DNA of 64,000 bases from Gammaproteobacteria bacterium (GCA_030831125.1 JAURLQ010000013.1:1-64000), one strand, 5' to 3'. Shown: positions 17,965 to 26,855, numbered from the stretch's first letter. Numbers and translations: made by a program. The notes: generated by a model from the sequence alone, not told the origin.

Positions 17965-18471
17965 ATGGAAGCATTGTTCCTGACATTTTCTGAAAAAACC
18001 GGTATCCAGGCCCTGATGTATTCACCCTGGGGCTGGCCTGTTGTTGAATCCCTGCACTTTATCGGCCTGTCTCTCCTGATAGGAGCAGTAGGTATCTTTG
18101 ATCTGAGAATGCTCGGGTTCATGCGCGGCATCCCGATGATGGCCCTGCACCGGCTGGTGCCCTTCGGAGTAGCGGGTTATCTGCTGAATGTACTCACGGG
18201 AATCATGTTCGTGACATCAGTGCCGGATCAGTACATCTACAACCCGGCCTTCCAGAGCAAGATGCTTTTCATGCTGGTTGCAGGACTGAACGTAGCACTG
18301 TTCTACAACACCAGTTTCCGGCAGATTGGCCGGGAGCCAACACCAGGAACCGTGAACATGTCACGTCTGTTTGCCGGTATCTCCCTGGTATGCTGGCTTG
18401 GCGTTATTACCGCAGGCAGGTTGATCACCTTTTATCGACCGCCCTTCTACTGGTGTTTCTGGTGCAGTTGA
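17965..18471 (+). CDS. Small polytopic membrane protein, paralogue of the preceding gene
   Basis: 168 aa, about four transmembrane helices, 8 bp after the previous gene and with GAGG 6 bp before its ATG. It shares SLHFIGLSLLIGA (compare TLHSIGMGFLVGA) and GVITAGRLITFY (compare GGITAGRFLAYT), so the two are tandem duplicates that probably form a heteromeric membrane unit. A second His occurs in ALHRLVPFG. No catalytic domain is visible. Its company next to the decaheme MtrA/MtrB pair hints at a quinone- or heme-linked role, but this is inferred from position. It converges on the metallo-beta-lactamase-fold gene 12 bp away. Confidence 0.65.
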   Translation: MEALFLTFSEKTGIQALMYSPWGWPVVESLHFIGLSLLIGAVGIFDLRMLGFMRGIPMMALHRLVPFGVAGYLLNVLTGIMFVTSVPDQYIYNPAFQSKMLFMLVAGLNVALFYNTSFRQIGREPTPGTVNMSRLFAGISLVCWLGVITAGRLITFYRPPFYWCFWCS

Positions 18472-18483
18472 AAGGTATTGCAA

Positions 18484-19365
18484 CTACTGCTCCTGGGCTG
18501 CAATTCTCTGTTCTTCCAGACGCAGATTCATGGCCTGCTCATTGAGCGCAATTTCGTAGAGATATCCTTCAGGATCGATATAGGGGTTCGGTGACTGTCC
18601 CACGCGCGGGTACTTTTCAGCCATGGCATACATGGTGGGATGTGAACCCAGAGGCACATCAGCGTCAATAGCGCGCAGGCTTGCATAGCTCTGGCGATAC
18701 TGTTCCACAATGCCCGGTCTGTCAGGATTGTTCCATAACTGATAGTTGGGGTTGACACCGACACTGCAGATAATCACAACCTTGTGGGACTGCCCGGCAT
18801 CCATCACATCGAGCTCCCAGCTTGTGCAACCGTCACTGTGGCCAGGCGTCAGATGGGCTGTCAGGATTTCTCCCCCGAGGCTGATGGTGTCGCCATCGTT
18901 GATTATTGCATCCATCGGGTGCTCCTTGCCCCCCGGACGCATTTCGACCAGCCCTGGTACCTGTTCCGCCATCACTATCACTCGCGCGCCGCTCAATTCC
19001 TTCGCCAGCGCATCTCCCTGCATGTGATCAGCATGTTCATGACTGCCAATGATGATTTCAATATCCTCAAAACTGAATCCCAGCTGTTCGACCGAATCCT
19101 TGATGGTAGGGACATTGCGTTCGAAATCCGTATTAACAAGGATATGCCCGTCATCAGTTGTGATGAGAAAAGAAGCCAGCGATTCTGTGCCTACGTAATA
19201 TACATTGTCGATAATCCGGTGCGGTGGAAACTGCGCATCCATTTGTCCTTCCGTGCCGATATTCCGCCTGAAGAGGTCGTCCGGCAAGAGCCTTGGCAAT
19301 TCCTGGGCAAGCAGTGGCGATACAAGCAGAACCAGTCCCGCCGTTGAAAGTATTTTCATCCTCAT
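18484..19365 (-). CDS. Exported metallo-beta-lactamase-fold hydrolase, subclass B3-like
   Basis: 293 aa with a short signal peptide (ILSTAGLVLLVSPLLA-QE). The zinc site is complete: HEHADH (His109, His111, Asp113, His114), His176 in LTPGHSDGCTSW and His242 in GSHPTMY. The TPGHxxGCTxW segment and the C-terminal YRQSYASLRAI ... GSHP pattern follow subclass B3 enzymes rather than B1 or generic glyoxalase II. Periplasmic location also fits. Environmental B3-like proteins may or may not hydrolyse beta-lactams, so resistance should not be assumed. No regulator such as ampR adjoins it. The gene is monocistronic between convergent and divergent neighbours. Confidence 0.85.
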   Translation of the reverse strand: MRMKILSTAGLVLLVSPLLAQELPRLLPDDLFRRNIGTEGQMDAQFPPHRIIDNVYYVGTESLASFLITTDDGHILVNTDFERNVPTIKDSVEQLGFSFEDIEIIIGSHEHADHMQGDALAKELSGARVIVMAEQVPGLVEMRPGGKEHPMDAIINDGDTISLGGEILTAHLTPGHSDGCTSWELDVMDAGQSHKVVIICSVGVNPNYQLWNNPDRPGIVEQYRQSYASLRAIDADVPLGSHPTMYAMAEKYPRVGQSPNPYIDPEGYLYEIALNEQAMNLRLEEQRIAAQEQ

Positions 19366-19473
19366 ATGGAATTACCCCGAATTTGACTGCTGGAAGACTA
19401 GCATTCATGCGATTTGTGAAGCAATGGATGAAAGATGCATCCAGCCAGGCTCCTCAGGGGCTATAATGAACGC

Positions 19474-19809
19474 ATGTACGATATCTATGATCTTGCCCTG
19501 CTAATCCCCCTGATCCTGTTGGTCATCTACTGGTGGCGCAGCAGTGAACGCAAGGGAGTTGCCATTGCAGCTGCCCGTGAATACTGCCGTGAACGCGAGC
19601 TGCAGATGCTGGATGAAACACTGCAGTTCAGACGCTTCAGGGTGGAAAAGGATGCACGTGGGCAAAGCAGGCTCTGCCGGATATACGAGTTTGATTATTC
19701 GGTGGATGGCAAGGACCGTCACACTGGTGAAATCATCCTGTGCGCCTATGTTGTGCTCAGGGTAATTCTGCACAGCGCAACACTGGAAATAACCGAATAC
19801 GGTGGTTGA
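19474..19809 (+). CDS. DUF3301 family membrane-anchored protein
   Basis: About 111 aa from the ATG at 19474; an N-terminal helix (LALLIPLILLVIYWW) anchors a small cytoplasmic domain with the DUF3301 pattern (REYCRERELQMLDETLQFRRFRV ... YEFDYSVDG). Family function is unknown. There is no good ribosome-binding site, but a TATAAT at 19462-19467 ends 6 bp before the ATG, so a leaderless transcript is possible. An in-frame start at 19435 would add 13 residues with no signal character. The gene converges on the GST gene. Confidence 0.75.
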   Translation: MYDIYDLALLIPLILLVIYWWRSSERKGVAIAAAREYCRERELQMLDETLQFRRFRVEKDARGQSRLCRIYEFDYSVDGKDRHTGEIILCAYVVLRVILHSATLEITEYGG

Positions 19810-19820
19810 ACGAGCCGTTT

Positions 19821-20438
19821 TCAGGGCTTTTTCGGCATCAGGGCGTTATCCATTTCTTCTGCCTGCTGCCATGCGGGACGAGTACTGACCCTCTCCCAGT
19901 AATTTCTCAATGCTTCATTTTCCGGCAGAGTTCCGAACATGAGTCCGTAGCCTATCTGGGATCCCACATAGACATCAGCTGCCGTAAATCTTTCACCTGT
20001 AATCCAGGGATATCGATCAACAGCATCCGAAATGGTACGGACAGCCAGATCAAATGAACCGTAACCCACAAAACCCTGTTTATCGGCATGGATTTCAACG
20101 CCAAGCGCGCGATTGATTATTGCCGATTCCAGCGGCCCGGCCGCAAAGAACAACCAACGATAATAATCAGCACGCTCTTCTTCAACAGGTGCCAGCTCGG
20201 CCTGTGGAAAGGTTTCAGCCAGCCAGGCGATGATGGCGGCACATTCCGTAACCACTTTGCCTTTGCAGGCAATCGCAGGCACCTTGCCCATCGGGTTGAT
20301 ATCGGTATAGGGAGCACTTTTCATTTGCGGCCCATACTCGACAACACGCGTTTCGTAAGGCACACCGCATTCCTGCAGCATGCGACGAACAATGCGACCT
20401 CTGGACTGAGGATTGGTATAGAACACGAGTTCAGTCAC
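19821..20438 (-). CDS. Glutathione S-transferase family protein
   Basis: 205 aa. The N-terminal thioredoxin-like half (LVFYTNPQSRGRIVRRML, NPMGKVPAI, VTECAAIIAWLAETFP) carries the cis-Pro (VPAI) and the TE-C GSH-binding positions; the C-terminal all-helical half contains ERFTAADVYVGSQI, the conserved N-capping/Asp motif. The Ser in NPQSRG is the probable catalytic residue. A cytosolic glutathione-dependent role such as detoxification is typical; the substrate is unknown. It lies 30 bp downstream of the AI-2E family permease on the same strand and may be co-transcribed. Confidence 0.88.
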   Translation of the reverse strand: MTELVFYTNPQSRGRIVRRMLQECGVPYETRVVEYGPQMKSAPYTDINPMGKVPAIACKGKVVTECAAIIAWLAETFPQAELAPVEEERADYYRWLFFAAGPLESAIINRALGVEIHADKQGFVGYGSFDLAVRTISDAVDRYPWITGERFTAADVYVGSQIGYGLMFGTLPENEALRNYWERVSTRPAWQQAEEMDNALMPKKP

Positions 20439-20468
20439 AAGTCTCTCCGCTTTCCATTGCCGGGAATT

Positions 20469-21653
20469 TCAATTGTCTCCGGCATTAACGGAAACCTCCT
20501 GCCTGTTATCTTCGTCTTTTCCGGGCAGGTAGTAATCCCTGTAGATCGTGATGAATGCCAACAGCAGTGCAATGAGAATCGGACCAATGATGAATCCGGT
20601 TACCCCGTAGATATTGGCGCCCCCGATCATGGCACAGAATATCAACAAAAAGGGCATGCGGGCCTGGCTGCCGATAAGCAGAGGTTTGAGGAAGTTGTCG
20701 ATCATGCTGACCAGCAGAAATCCCCAGACCATGATGAATATGCCCCAGCCCGGATCCTGAAAAAAAATGAACAGCCCTATGGGCAACCAGACCAGTCCAG
20801 CACCCACAACAGGAATCAGTGCCGCAAAACCGGTAAGCACACCAAAGAGCAAAGCCAGAGGAACTCCGGCAATTAGATATCCAACAAGTGCAATTACACC
20901 CTGCACGCTAGCTGTTACCAGGGCGCTGCCAATAACTGCAGTCACTGTCTGGTAAACACGCAGTGCCACGGTCTGTACATGATCGGTTTCCATGGGCACG
21001 ATATCAAAAAACCAGTTCATGAATTTTTCACCATCGCGGAAAACGAAATACATCAGTGCAAGAATCAGCAACAGGTTCACAAAGCCGAAGATCAGGTTGC
21101 GGGCGGTTGCAGTCCCGAATCCGGCAAGGGACGCACTGATGGTATCGACATTGCCCAGCATGAAATCCCCGAAATCAAAATTGCTGAGCGCAGGCACTGT
21201 GGCAATCCAATCCTCTATTTTCAACAACCAGTCCTGCATGAATTGAGGCAGTACTGAAACAAAACCTGCACTGTCTTCAGCACTGATGACTTCAAGCCAG
21301 CTCTGTACTGTTGGATAAAGCTGGGTGGACTGCGCAATGACTATGGAAAAAATGAAAATTACAGGCACCAGTACCAGCAACAGCACGCCAACTGTACAAA
21401 GTCCTGCCGCAAGGTTCTGCCTGTCGGGAAAACGCTTCTGGACCTTCCGGAACACAGGCCAGAACACTGCAGACATTGAGCAGGCCCAGATAATGACATC
21501 GGCAAACAGGGAGAGAATCAGCAGCAGCTGGTAAAGCAGAAAGGCAAAGAACCCGAAGAAGAACCAGCGGAATATGCGCCGTTGCTCCGGTGCAGCGGGA
21601 ATCAGTATGTGCAGATCAGCACTTTTGGGTGAAGAATCGTCCTGCGCCGACAT
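20469..21653 (-). CDS. AI-2E family permease (PerM/YdiK-like)
   Basis: 394 aa with about eight transmembrane helices, beginning IFRWFFFGFFAFLLYQLLLIL. Family marks include the long periplasmic/soluble section near 120-180, LLILALMYFVFRDGEKF, the VQGVIALVGYLIAGVPLALLFGVLTGFAALIPVVG block and GPILIALLLAFITIYRDYY. The family includes TqsA and Na+/H+ antiporter-like members; most members, like this one, have unknown substrates. The 352 bp upstream contain a pair of 47-bp repeats. The GST gene follows 30 bp downstream. Confidence 0.85.
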   Translation of the reverse strand: MSAQDDSSPKSADLHILIPAAPEQRRIFRWFFFGFFAFLLYQLLLILSLFADVIIWACSMSAVFWPVFRKVQKRFPDRQNLAAGLCTVGVLLLVLVPVIFIFSIVIAQSTQLYPTVQSWLEVISAEDSAGFVSVLPQFMQDWLLKIEDWIATVPALSNFDFGDFMLGNVDTISASLAGFGTATARNLIFGFVNLLLILALMYFVFRDGEKFMNWFFDIVPMETDHVQTVALRVYQTVTAVIGSALVTASVQGVIALVGYLIAGVPLALLFGVLTGFAALIPVVGAGLVWLPIGLFIFFQDPGWGIFIMVWGFLLVSMIDNFLKPLLIGSQARMPFLLIFCAMIGGANIYGVTGFIIGPILIALLLAFITIYRDYYLPGKDEDNRQEVSVNAGDN

Positions 21654-21794
21654 GGTCAGTTACCATCAAATTCCGGAAGCCCAGTATACGGAACTTGTCA
21701 ACAGAGTCCTATTTCAGTTACAGAAAAATCTGAAAGGAAATCCGGTTTGATAAAGTTTTGAAAAAACAACAGTTCCGGATCTGGCTGGCGTTTC

Positions 21795-21841
21795 CGAGGA
21801 CGGTAATGCAAGGCGCCCGCACCTGAAAATGCGGAGTTTAT
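21795..21841 (+). repeat. 47-bp direct repeat, copy a
   Basis: Begins CGAGGACGGTAATGCAAGG and ends GCGGAGTTTAT; 44 of 47 positions match copy b at 21891-21937. Part of it (CCCGCACCTGAAAATG) is also complementary to CATTTTGAAGGTGCGGG at about 21952-21969, so the array can form a long hairpin. It lies in the intergenic region between the AI-2E permease and the efflux operon. Confidence 0.8.
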
Positions 21842-21890
21842 CAAGACAGCCACCTGAAAAGATCACGCTATTTTATTTTCTTACCGTTGG

Positions 21891-21937
21891 CGAGGACGGT
21901 AATGCAAGGCGCCCGTGCCTGAAAAAGCGGAGTTTAT
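21891..21937 (+). repeat. 47-bp direct repeat, copy b
   Basis: Second copy, 96 bp after copy a, followed by ATAAATGAGCATTTTGAAGG and a GC-rich tail to about 21998. The tail supplies the complementary arm for copy a. The structure resembles REP-type dispersed elements; membership in a known family cannot be checked here. No gene is seen in 21654-22006. Confidence 0.8.
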
Positions 21938-22006
21938 GTGCCAATAAATGAGCATTTTGAAGGTGCGGGCAACGCCGCAGTACCTACGCAGCCAGGTAAG
22001 AAATGG

Positions 22007-23392
22007 TTAATAACCGCCGCCGAGGGCCTGGTACAGGCCTATCATGGCATTGAGCTGGAGCAGTTTGTTGTCCAGCCACGCATTCCTGGATGAAAACAGC
22101 GTATTTTGCGACTGCAACACCGTCTGGTATTCAGTTACCCCTTCCTCATACCTGATCTGGGCAATACGAAAGGATTCTTCGGCAGCGCCAAGATTGTCGA
22201 ATGCTACCTGACCCTGGGCTTCCAGCAGCTGGATATTGCTTAGCAACACTTCCACCTCATTGAATGCACCAAGCACTGCCTTGCGATAGTTGGCCAGACT
22301 GTTTTCCATGCTGATTTCTGCCTGGTCGATATTGCGGAAGCGCTGTCCGTTATCCAGCAGAGTCTGGACCAGATTGGCACTGATATTCAGTACAGTATCC
22401 GGATTCGAAAGCAGGGCTGTCAGTGATGTGCTGGCAGCATTGACGTTGCCTGTCAGTGAAATCTGTGGAAACAGGTCCGTGCGAACTATGGCCACATTGG
22501 CATTGGCGCTGCGCAGGGCAGCTTCTGCCTGCAGCAGATCAGGGCGTCTTTGCAGCAGCTCGGAAGGCAAGCCCGGTTGTACCCGGGGAACATCTATATC
22601 CAGCAGTGTAGTCCCTTCAAGCACAAAGCCTTGCACAGTCCTGCCCTGTAGCAGGGCAAGGGATGCCCGGGTGGAAAGATCATTCTGAACCAGACTGCGC
22701 AGGTTGTTGCGTTCCCTTTCAATTGCAATGCGTTGTTGCAGCGCTTCAATGGGCACAGCCACTCCGGCATCGACTCGTGCCTGCGCAATACGACCAATAG
22801 CTTCGGCATTTTCCACGTTCTGGGTTGAAGCCACGATCTTGTCGCGGGTCAACAGCAACTGGAAATAAGTGGACGCTGCAGTTCCCAGAGTGTTCAACGC
22901 AAGATCTGCAGCCTGGGCTACCCTGCCATCGTAGTCGGCTACTGCCCTTTCGTAAGTGGCAGGTTTGCTCAGGATATCGTTGTAGGTGAATCCTGCACCC
23001 AGGGTAAAAGGTACATTGGGACTGTTCGAATTATTTCCCTGATCATTGCTGGTTTCACTGTAGGAAGCACCAGTGCCCAGTGTGATCACAGGTGTAGGCA
23101 ACAGGTTGAAGCCTGCCTCACGCAAGGCTATCTGGGCTGAAGCAAGGTTACGGGCATTGTTGGCCAGATCCAGATTGCTCTGTTGCACCTGTGCAATCAG
23201 CGAGGAGAGCTCTTCATTGCCGAAGCTGTTCCACCAGTCGGGCGCAGGCCAGACCATCGAGGATTCTTGCACCGGACCCTGGAAACTGGCAGGCACATCT
23301 GTCAGTGGCAGCATGGGCACAGTTGAGGCACAGGCATTGAGCAGCAGGACACCGGCAAGGGGCAGGATGCAATGTTGATAAAAGTTTTTCAT
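22007..23392 (-). CDS. RND/MacAB-type efflux outer-membrane factor (NodT/OprM family lipoprotein)
   Basis: 461 aa with a lipoprotein signal (VLLLNAC, lipobox Cys near residue 21). The TolC-fold shows two repeated halves with long helices (SLIAQVQQSNLDLANNARNL; LLQAEAALRSANANVAIVRTDLFPQISLTG; EESFRIAQIRYEEGVTEYQTVL), the NodT-family pattern including RRPDLLQAEA. It would form the outer-membrane duct for the MacA-MacB pump encoded just upstream (2 bp from the macB stop). Order MacA, MacB, OMF on the minus strand indicates one operon. Confidence 0.92.
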   Translation of the reverse strand: MKNFYQHCILPLAGVLLLNACASTVPMLPLTDVPASFQGPVQESSMVWPAPDWWNSFGNEELSSLIAQVQQSNLDLANNARNLASAQIALREAGFNLLPTPVITLGTGASYSETSNDQGNNSNSPNVPFTLGAGFTYNDILSKPATYERAVADYDGRVAQAADLALNTLGTAASTYFQLLLTRDKIVASTQNVENAEAIGRIAQARVDAGVAVPIEALQQRIAIERERNNLRSLVQNDLSTRASLALLQGRTVQGFVLEGTTLLDIDVPRVQPGLPSELLQRRPDLLQAEAALRSANANVAIVRTDLFPQISLTGNVNAASTSLTALLSNPDTVLNISANLVQTLLDNGQRFRNIDQAEISMENSLANYRKAVLGAFNEVEVLLSNIQLLEAQGQVAFDNLGAAEESFRIAQIRYEEGVTEYQTVLQSQNTLFSSRNAWLDNKLLQLNAMIGLYQALGGGY

Positions 23393-23394
23393 GT

Positions 23395-25434
23395 CTATTC
23401 GTTTGCCAGTGCCACTACCGGATCAAGTCTTGCTGCCTTGCGTGCAGGCGCAAAACCGAACACCAGTCCTGTGGCTGTTGCACAGCAGAAGGCGAGAATC
23501 ATGGGTGTCGAGGTAAACCGGATACTGACCTCGAAGGCCTGCAGCAGAAGTCCGACCCCGATACCGGCTGCAATACCGATCATTCCTCCTACGCCTGAAA
23601 CCACAATTGCCTCGGCGAGGAACTGCGAAAGTATGTCACTTTGTCTGGCACCGGTAGCCATGCGTATGCCGATTTCACGTGTTCGCTCAGTAACCGAAAC
23701 AAGCATGATATTCATGACACCAATACCACCTACCAGCAGCGAAATGGCCGCTACAGAGCCGAGCAGCATGGTAAAGGTATCCTGTGAAGCTGTTACGGTT
23801 TCAAGCAGTTCTGCACTGTTGAATATCCTGAAATCCTGCGTACCGTGACGCCCCACCATGAATTCGATGAGATTTCGTTCTGTAGACTCGATCTGGTCCA
23901 CGTCATCAACCGCTACCTGGATATTGCGCGCAAAACGGTCTCCCATGAGTTTCAATGAACCTGTCTTGAAAGGGATAAAAACAACATCATCCTGGTCATT
24001 GCCATTGGCAGAGGCACCCTTTGCAGTTAGCACGCCGATTACCTGGAAAGGAATATTGCCGATCAGCACGTACTCACCCAGCGGATCGATGCCATCGGGA
24101 AACAGCGCATCCCTTACAGTAGCCCCTAGCACTGCAACCGAAGTATAGGTTTCACTGTCTTCGCGATTAAAAAACACCCCTTGTGCCAATGGCCAGTTGC
24201 GGATATCAGGCACCAGGTGTGAAGTTGCAGATACCTGGGATGAGTGGTCCTGGCGCTGGAAACGAATGGTGTAGTTACCCTGCAATTCAGGTGAAGCACC
24301 GATTATGTTGTCCACACTTTCCATGATGGCATCAGCATCTTCAAATGTAAGTGTGGACGGCAGGTTCCTGCGTCCCCCTTCCTGTCGTGCCGGTTGCAGG
24401 TTGAGCATGTTGGTCCCGATTGAACTGATGCGATCCACGATATCCTGTCGTGCACCTTCGCCTATCGCCAGCATGGCCACCACCGAAGCAACGCCGATCA
24501 CGATGCCCAACAAGGTAAGAATTGTGCGGAATACATTGGCCTTGAGTGAGCGCAGCGCCATACGGATCGCTTCACTGACACCTGCAAGTGAGGAAGCCGT
24601 CTTGCGGCTCATGAACAGATCGCGCAGTTGTTTGTTCTGTTTCGGGTTGACCGCCCCTTCTATGTGTCCGGTATCAGACAGAATGCTGCCGTCACGGAAT
24701 TCGATAACGCGGTCGGCATGGGCAGCAACTTCAGAATCATGGGTAATCAGAATGACCGTGTGTCCTTCACGCGCCAGATTTTCCAGCAGCGCCATCACCT
24801 CTACACCACTCTGGGAATCAAGTGCGCCGGTAGGTTCGTCTGCCAGAATGACCTTGCCGCCATTCATCAGGGCACGCGCTATGGAGACCCGCTGTTGCTG
24901 ACCACCTGAAAGCTGACTGGGCCGGTGGTCCATACGCTCACCGAGGCCGAGTGAACTCAACAGGCCCTCTGCACGAAACTTTCTTTCTTCTGCAGACAGG
25001 CCGGCATATACGGCCGGAATTTCAACATTCTCTTCAGCACTGGAACCTGGCAGCAGGTTGTAACTCTGGAACACAAAGCCGAAGGCTTCCCGCCGCAGCC
25101 AGGCAAGACTGTCAGCATCAAAACTGTCAATGTTGCGACCGGCAAACAGGTACGTGCCGGATGTGGGTCGGTCAAGGCATCCCAGCAGATTCATCAGTGT
25201 TGATTTACCCGAACCCGACTGGCCGACAATGGCAACAAATTCACCTGGATAGATCTTCAGATCTATACCACGTAGCGCATTGACTACCACGCCACCACCA
25301 GTAACGAAGGTGCGGCGGATGTTTCTCAGATCAATCAAGGGAATGGCAATTTCGCCACTGGCGGCATTTGTCTGAACACCATCCTGGTCTGCATTGAAAT
25401 TCATACCAGCTGCATTTGCAGTAATGGTGCTCAT
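23395..25434 (-). CDS. macB: MacB-type ABC transporter (ATPase fused to membrane/periplasmic domain)
   Basis: 679 aa. The N-terminal ATPase (about 35-265) has Walker A GQSGSGKST, signature LSGGQQQR and Walker B ILADEPTGALDS. It is followed by a first TM helix (ILTLLGIVIGVASVVAMLAIG), a periplasmic MacB core domain, and three C-terminal TM helices beginning LLGSVAAISLLVGGIGVMNIMLVSVTERTREIGIRMATGAR, the FtsX-like motif. MacB proteins export macrolides, lipopeptides or other substrates from the periplasm through an OMF. The start overlaps the MacA stop. An N-terminal extension of about 30 residues precedes the ATPase core. Substrate is not predictable. Confidence 0.93.
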   Translation of the reverse strand: MSTITANAAGMNFNADQDGVQTNAASGEIAIPLIDLRNIRRTFVTGGGVVVNALRGIDLKIYPGEFVAIVGQSGSGKSTLMNLLGCLDRPTSGTYLFAGRNIDSFDADSLAWLRREAFGFVFQSYNLLPGSSAEENVEIPAVYAGLSAEERKFRAEGLLSSLGLGERMDHRPSQLSGGQQQRVSIARALMNGGKVILADEPTGALDSQSGVEVMALLENLAREGHTVILITHDSEVAAHADRVIEFRDGSILSDTGHIEGAVNPKQNKQLRDLFMSRKTASSLAGVSEAIRMALRSLKANVFRTILTLLGIVIGVASVVAMLAIGEGARQDIVDRISSIGTNMLNLQPARQEGGRRNLPSTLTFEDADAIMESVDNIIGASPELQGNYTIRFQRQDHSSQVSATSHLVPDIRNWPLAQGVFFNREDSETYTSVAVLGATVRDALFPDGIDPLGEYVLIGNIPFQVIGVLTAKGASANGNDQDDVVFIPFKTGSLKLMGDRFARNIQVAVDDVDQIESTERNLIEFMVGRHGTQDFRIFNSAELLETVTASQDTFTMLLGSVAAISLLVGGIGVMNIMLVSVTERTREIGIRMATGARQSDILSQFLAEAIVVSGVGGMIGIAAGIGVGLLLQAFEVSIRFTSTPMILAFCCATATGLVFGFAPARKAARLDPVVALANE

Positions 25435-26855
25435 CAGAATCTCCGGAAGCCGCCGCCACCACCAGGGAAACCTCCGGACGGCCGGAAATCATTCTGCTGG
25501 TTGGCTGCCCCGGTATTGGCCTGAATGATGCCTGCTATGACCTTTTCACCGGTTTGCAGTCCGGAGATTACCTCGGCAGCAACACGGCTGGTCACACCGA
25601 CCATGATCTGGCGCTCTTCTCTTGTTCCGTCATCTTTCACCACTGTGACTACAGCCGGCCTGGGACGGCCAGCGCCACCTCTGGGCCCCTGTCCGCCCTG
25701 CCCGCCTGCAAACTGTCCACGACCCGCACCCTGCGGAGGCGCAAATGAACCACCGGCATTTGTCTGGGGCGCAGCTGTGTCATTTACCGGTCCGTTGGCA
25801 CCGGCCCGGGCGGTAAAACGTGCTGCCAGCTCTGCCTGGTCGGGATATCTGACAGCCCCCAACGGAATGGTAATGACGTTCTGCGCCTGTGAAGTGATGA
25901 AATAAACCTGCGCTGTCATTTCAGGAAGCAGAACCCCATCTTCGTTTTCAATATCAAACAACCCTGTGTAGAGGACAACATTATTGGTTACTGTCGGCGT
26001 AGGCAGAATCTGGCGGAGTGAGCCATACCAGCGTCTGGTCCCGCCACCCAGGGTAGTAAAATAGACATCCATACCACGGCGAATGCTGCTGATATCCGCT
26101 TCGGAGATATCCGCTTCCACTGTCATCAGACCGAGGTCGGCAATGCGCAAAATGGTGGGAGCCTGCTGGGCCGCGTTCAATGTACGCCCTTCGTTCATTT
26201 CAATTGAAACGACAGTACCTGTTGTGGGCGCAAAAATTTTGCTGAATTCGAGTGTGGTTTCATCACTGGTGAGACTGGCGCGGCTCTGGTCTATCTGTTT
26301 TTCCAGCTGTACCAGAGAAGCCTGGGCAGCGGCAAGTGAGTTCATTGCCGTGTCATATTCCTGTTGGCTGGTGGCGTCTCCTTCCATCAGTCGTTCCTGA
26401 CGTGCTGCATTCGCCATGGCAAGATCCAGTGCCGATTTGCGTGCATCCATCTGGGCTTCCAGTGCCTGCAGGTTTGCCCTGCTGGCTTCAACGCGGGCTT
26501 CCTGTACCCTTGCATCAATTTCGGCGAGCAGTTGGCCTGCTTCAACTACATCGCCCACTTCTACATGCAGTTTCTGCAACATGCCACTTACCTGGGCACC
26601 GACATCCACATAATCACTCGGTTTCAGCGAACCGGCAGAGGCAATGGTATTTTCTATATTGCCGATTTCCACAGTAGCGAGGAGCGGCTGGTCTTCAGCC
26701 TGCTCTTCCTGCATGTCATTGAAATACCACCAGGCACCACCACCGGCTACCGCCAGCAATGCCAGTATCGTGAGCATGCGTGAACCACGTTTTTTGCTGC
26801 GTTTTCCTGCAGGCATGTCATTCATACCTGTTTCTGGCTGGTTCTGCTTGTTCAT
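25434..26855 (-). CDS. macA: MacA-type periplasmic adaptor subunit
   Basis: About 473 aa from the ATG at 26855, which follows AGGTAA; a TTG at 26873 is an alternative. One N-terminal TM helix (MLTILALLAVAGGGAWWYF) is followed by a biotinyl-lipoyl half (SLKPSDYVDVGAQVSGMLQKLHVEVGD), a long coiled-coil hairpin (about 115-190), the second lipoyl half and a beta-barrel domain. Unusual are two glycine-rich stretches: one between about 370 and 400 (FAPPQGAGRGQFAGGQGG) inside the C-terminal half and another at the extreme C-terminus (GGFPGGGGGFRRF). It bridges MacB to the outer-membrane factor. First gene of the operon; 223 bp lie between it and grxC. Confidence 0.9.
   Translation of the reverse strand: MNKQNQPETGMNDMPAGKRSKKRGSRMLTILALLAVAGGGAWWYFNDMQEEQAEDQPLLATVEIGNIENTIASAGSLKPSDYVDVGAQVSGMLQKLHVEVGDVVEAGQLLAEIDARVQEARVEASRANLQALEAQMDARKSALDLAMANAARQERLMEGDATSQQEYDTAMNSLAAAQASLVQLEKQIDQSRASLTSDETTLEFSKIFAPTTGTVVSIEMNEGRTLNAAQQAPTILRIADLGLMTVEADISEADISSIRRGMDVYFTTLGGGTRRWYGSLRQILPTPTVTNNVVLYTGLFDIENEDGVLLPEMTAQVYFITSQAQNVITIPLGAVRYPDQAELAARFTARAGANGPVNDTAAPQTNAGGSFAPPQGAGRGQFAGGQGGQGPRGGAGRPRPAVVTVVKDDGTREERQIMVGVTSRVAAEVISGLQTGEKVIAGIIQANTGAANQQNDFRPSGGFPGGGGGFRRF

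Noticed and set aside
20088-20876. 262-codon plus-strand open frame opposite GST and the AI-2E permease
   Set aside because: Runs across two well supported minus-strand genes and their junction; low-complexity, basic, no domain.
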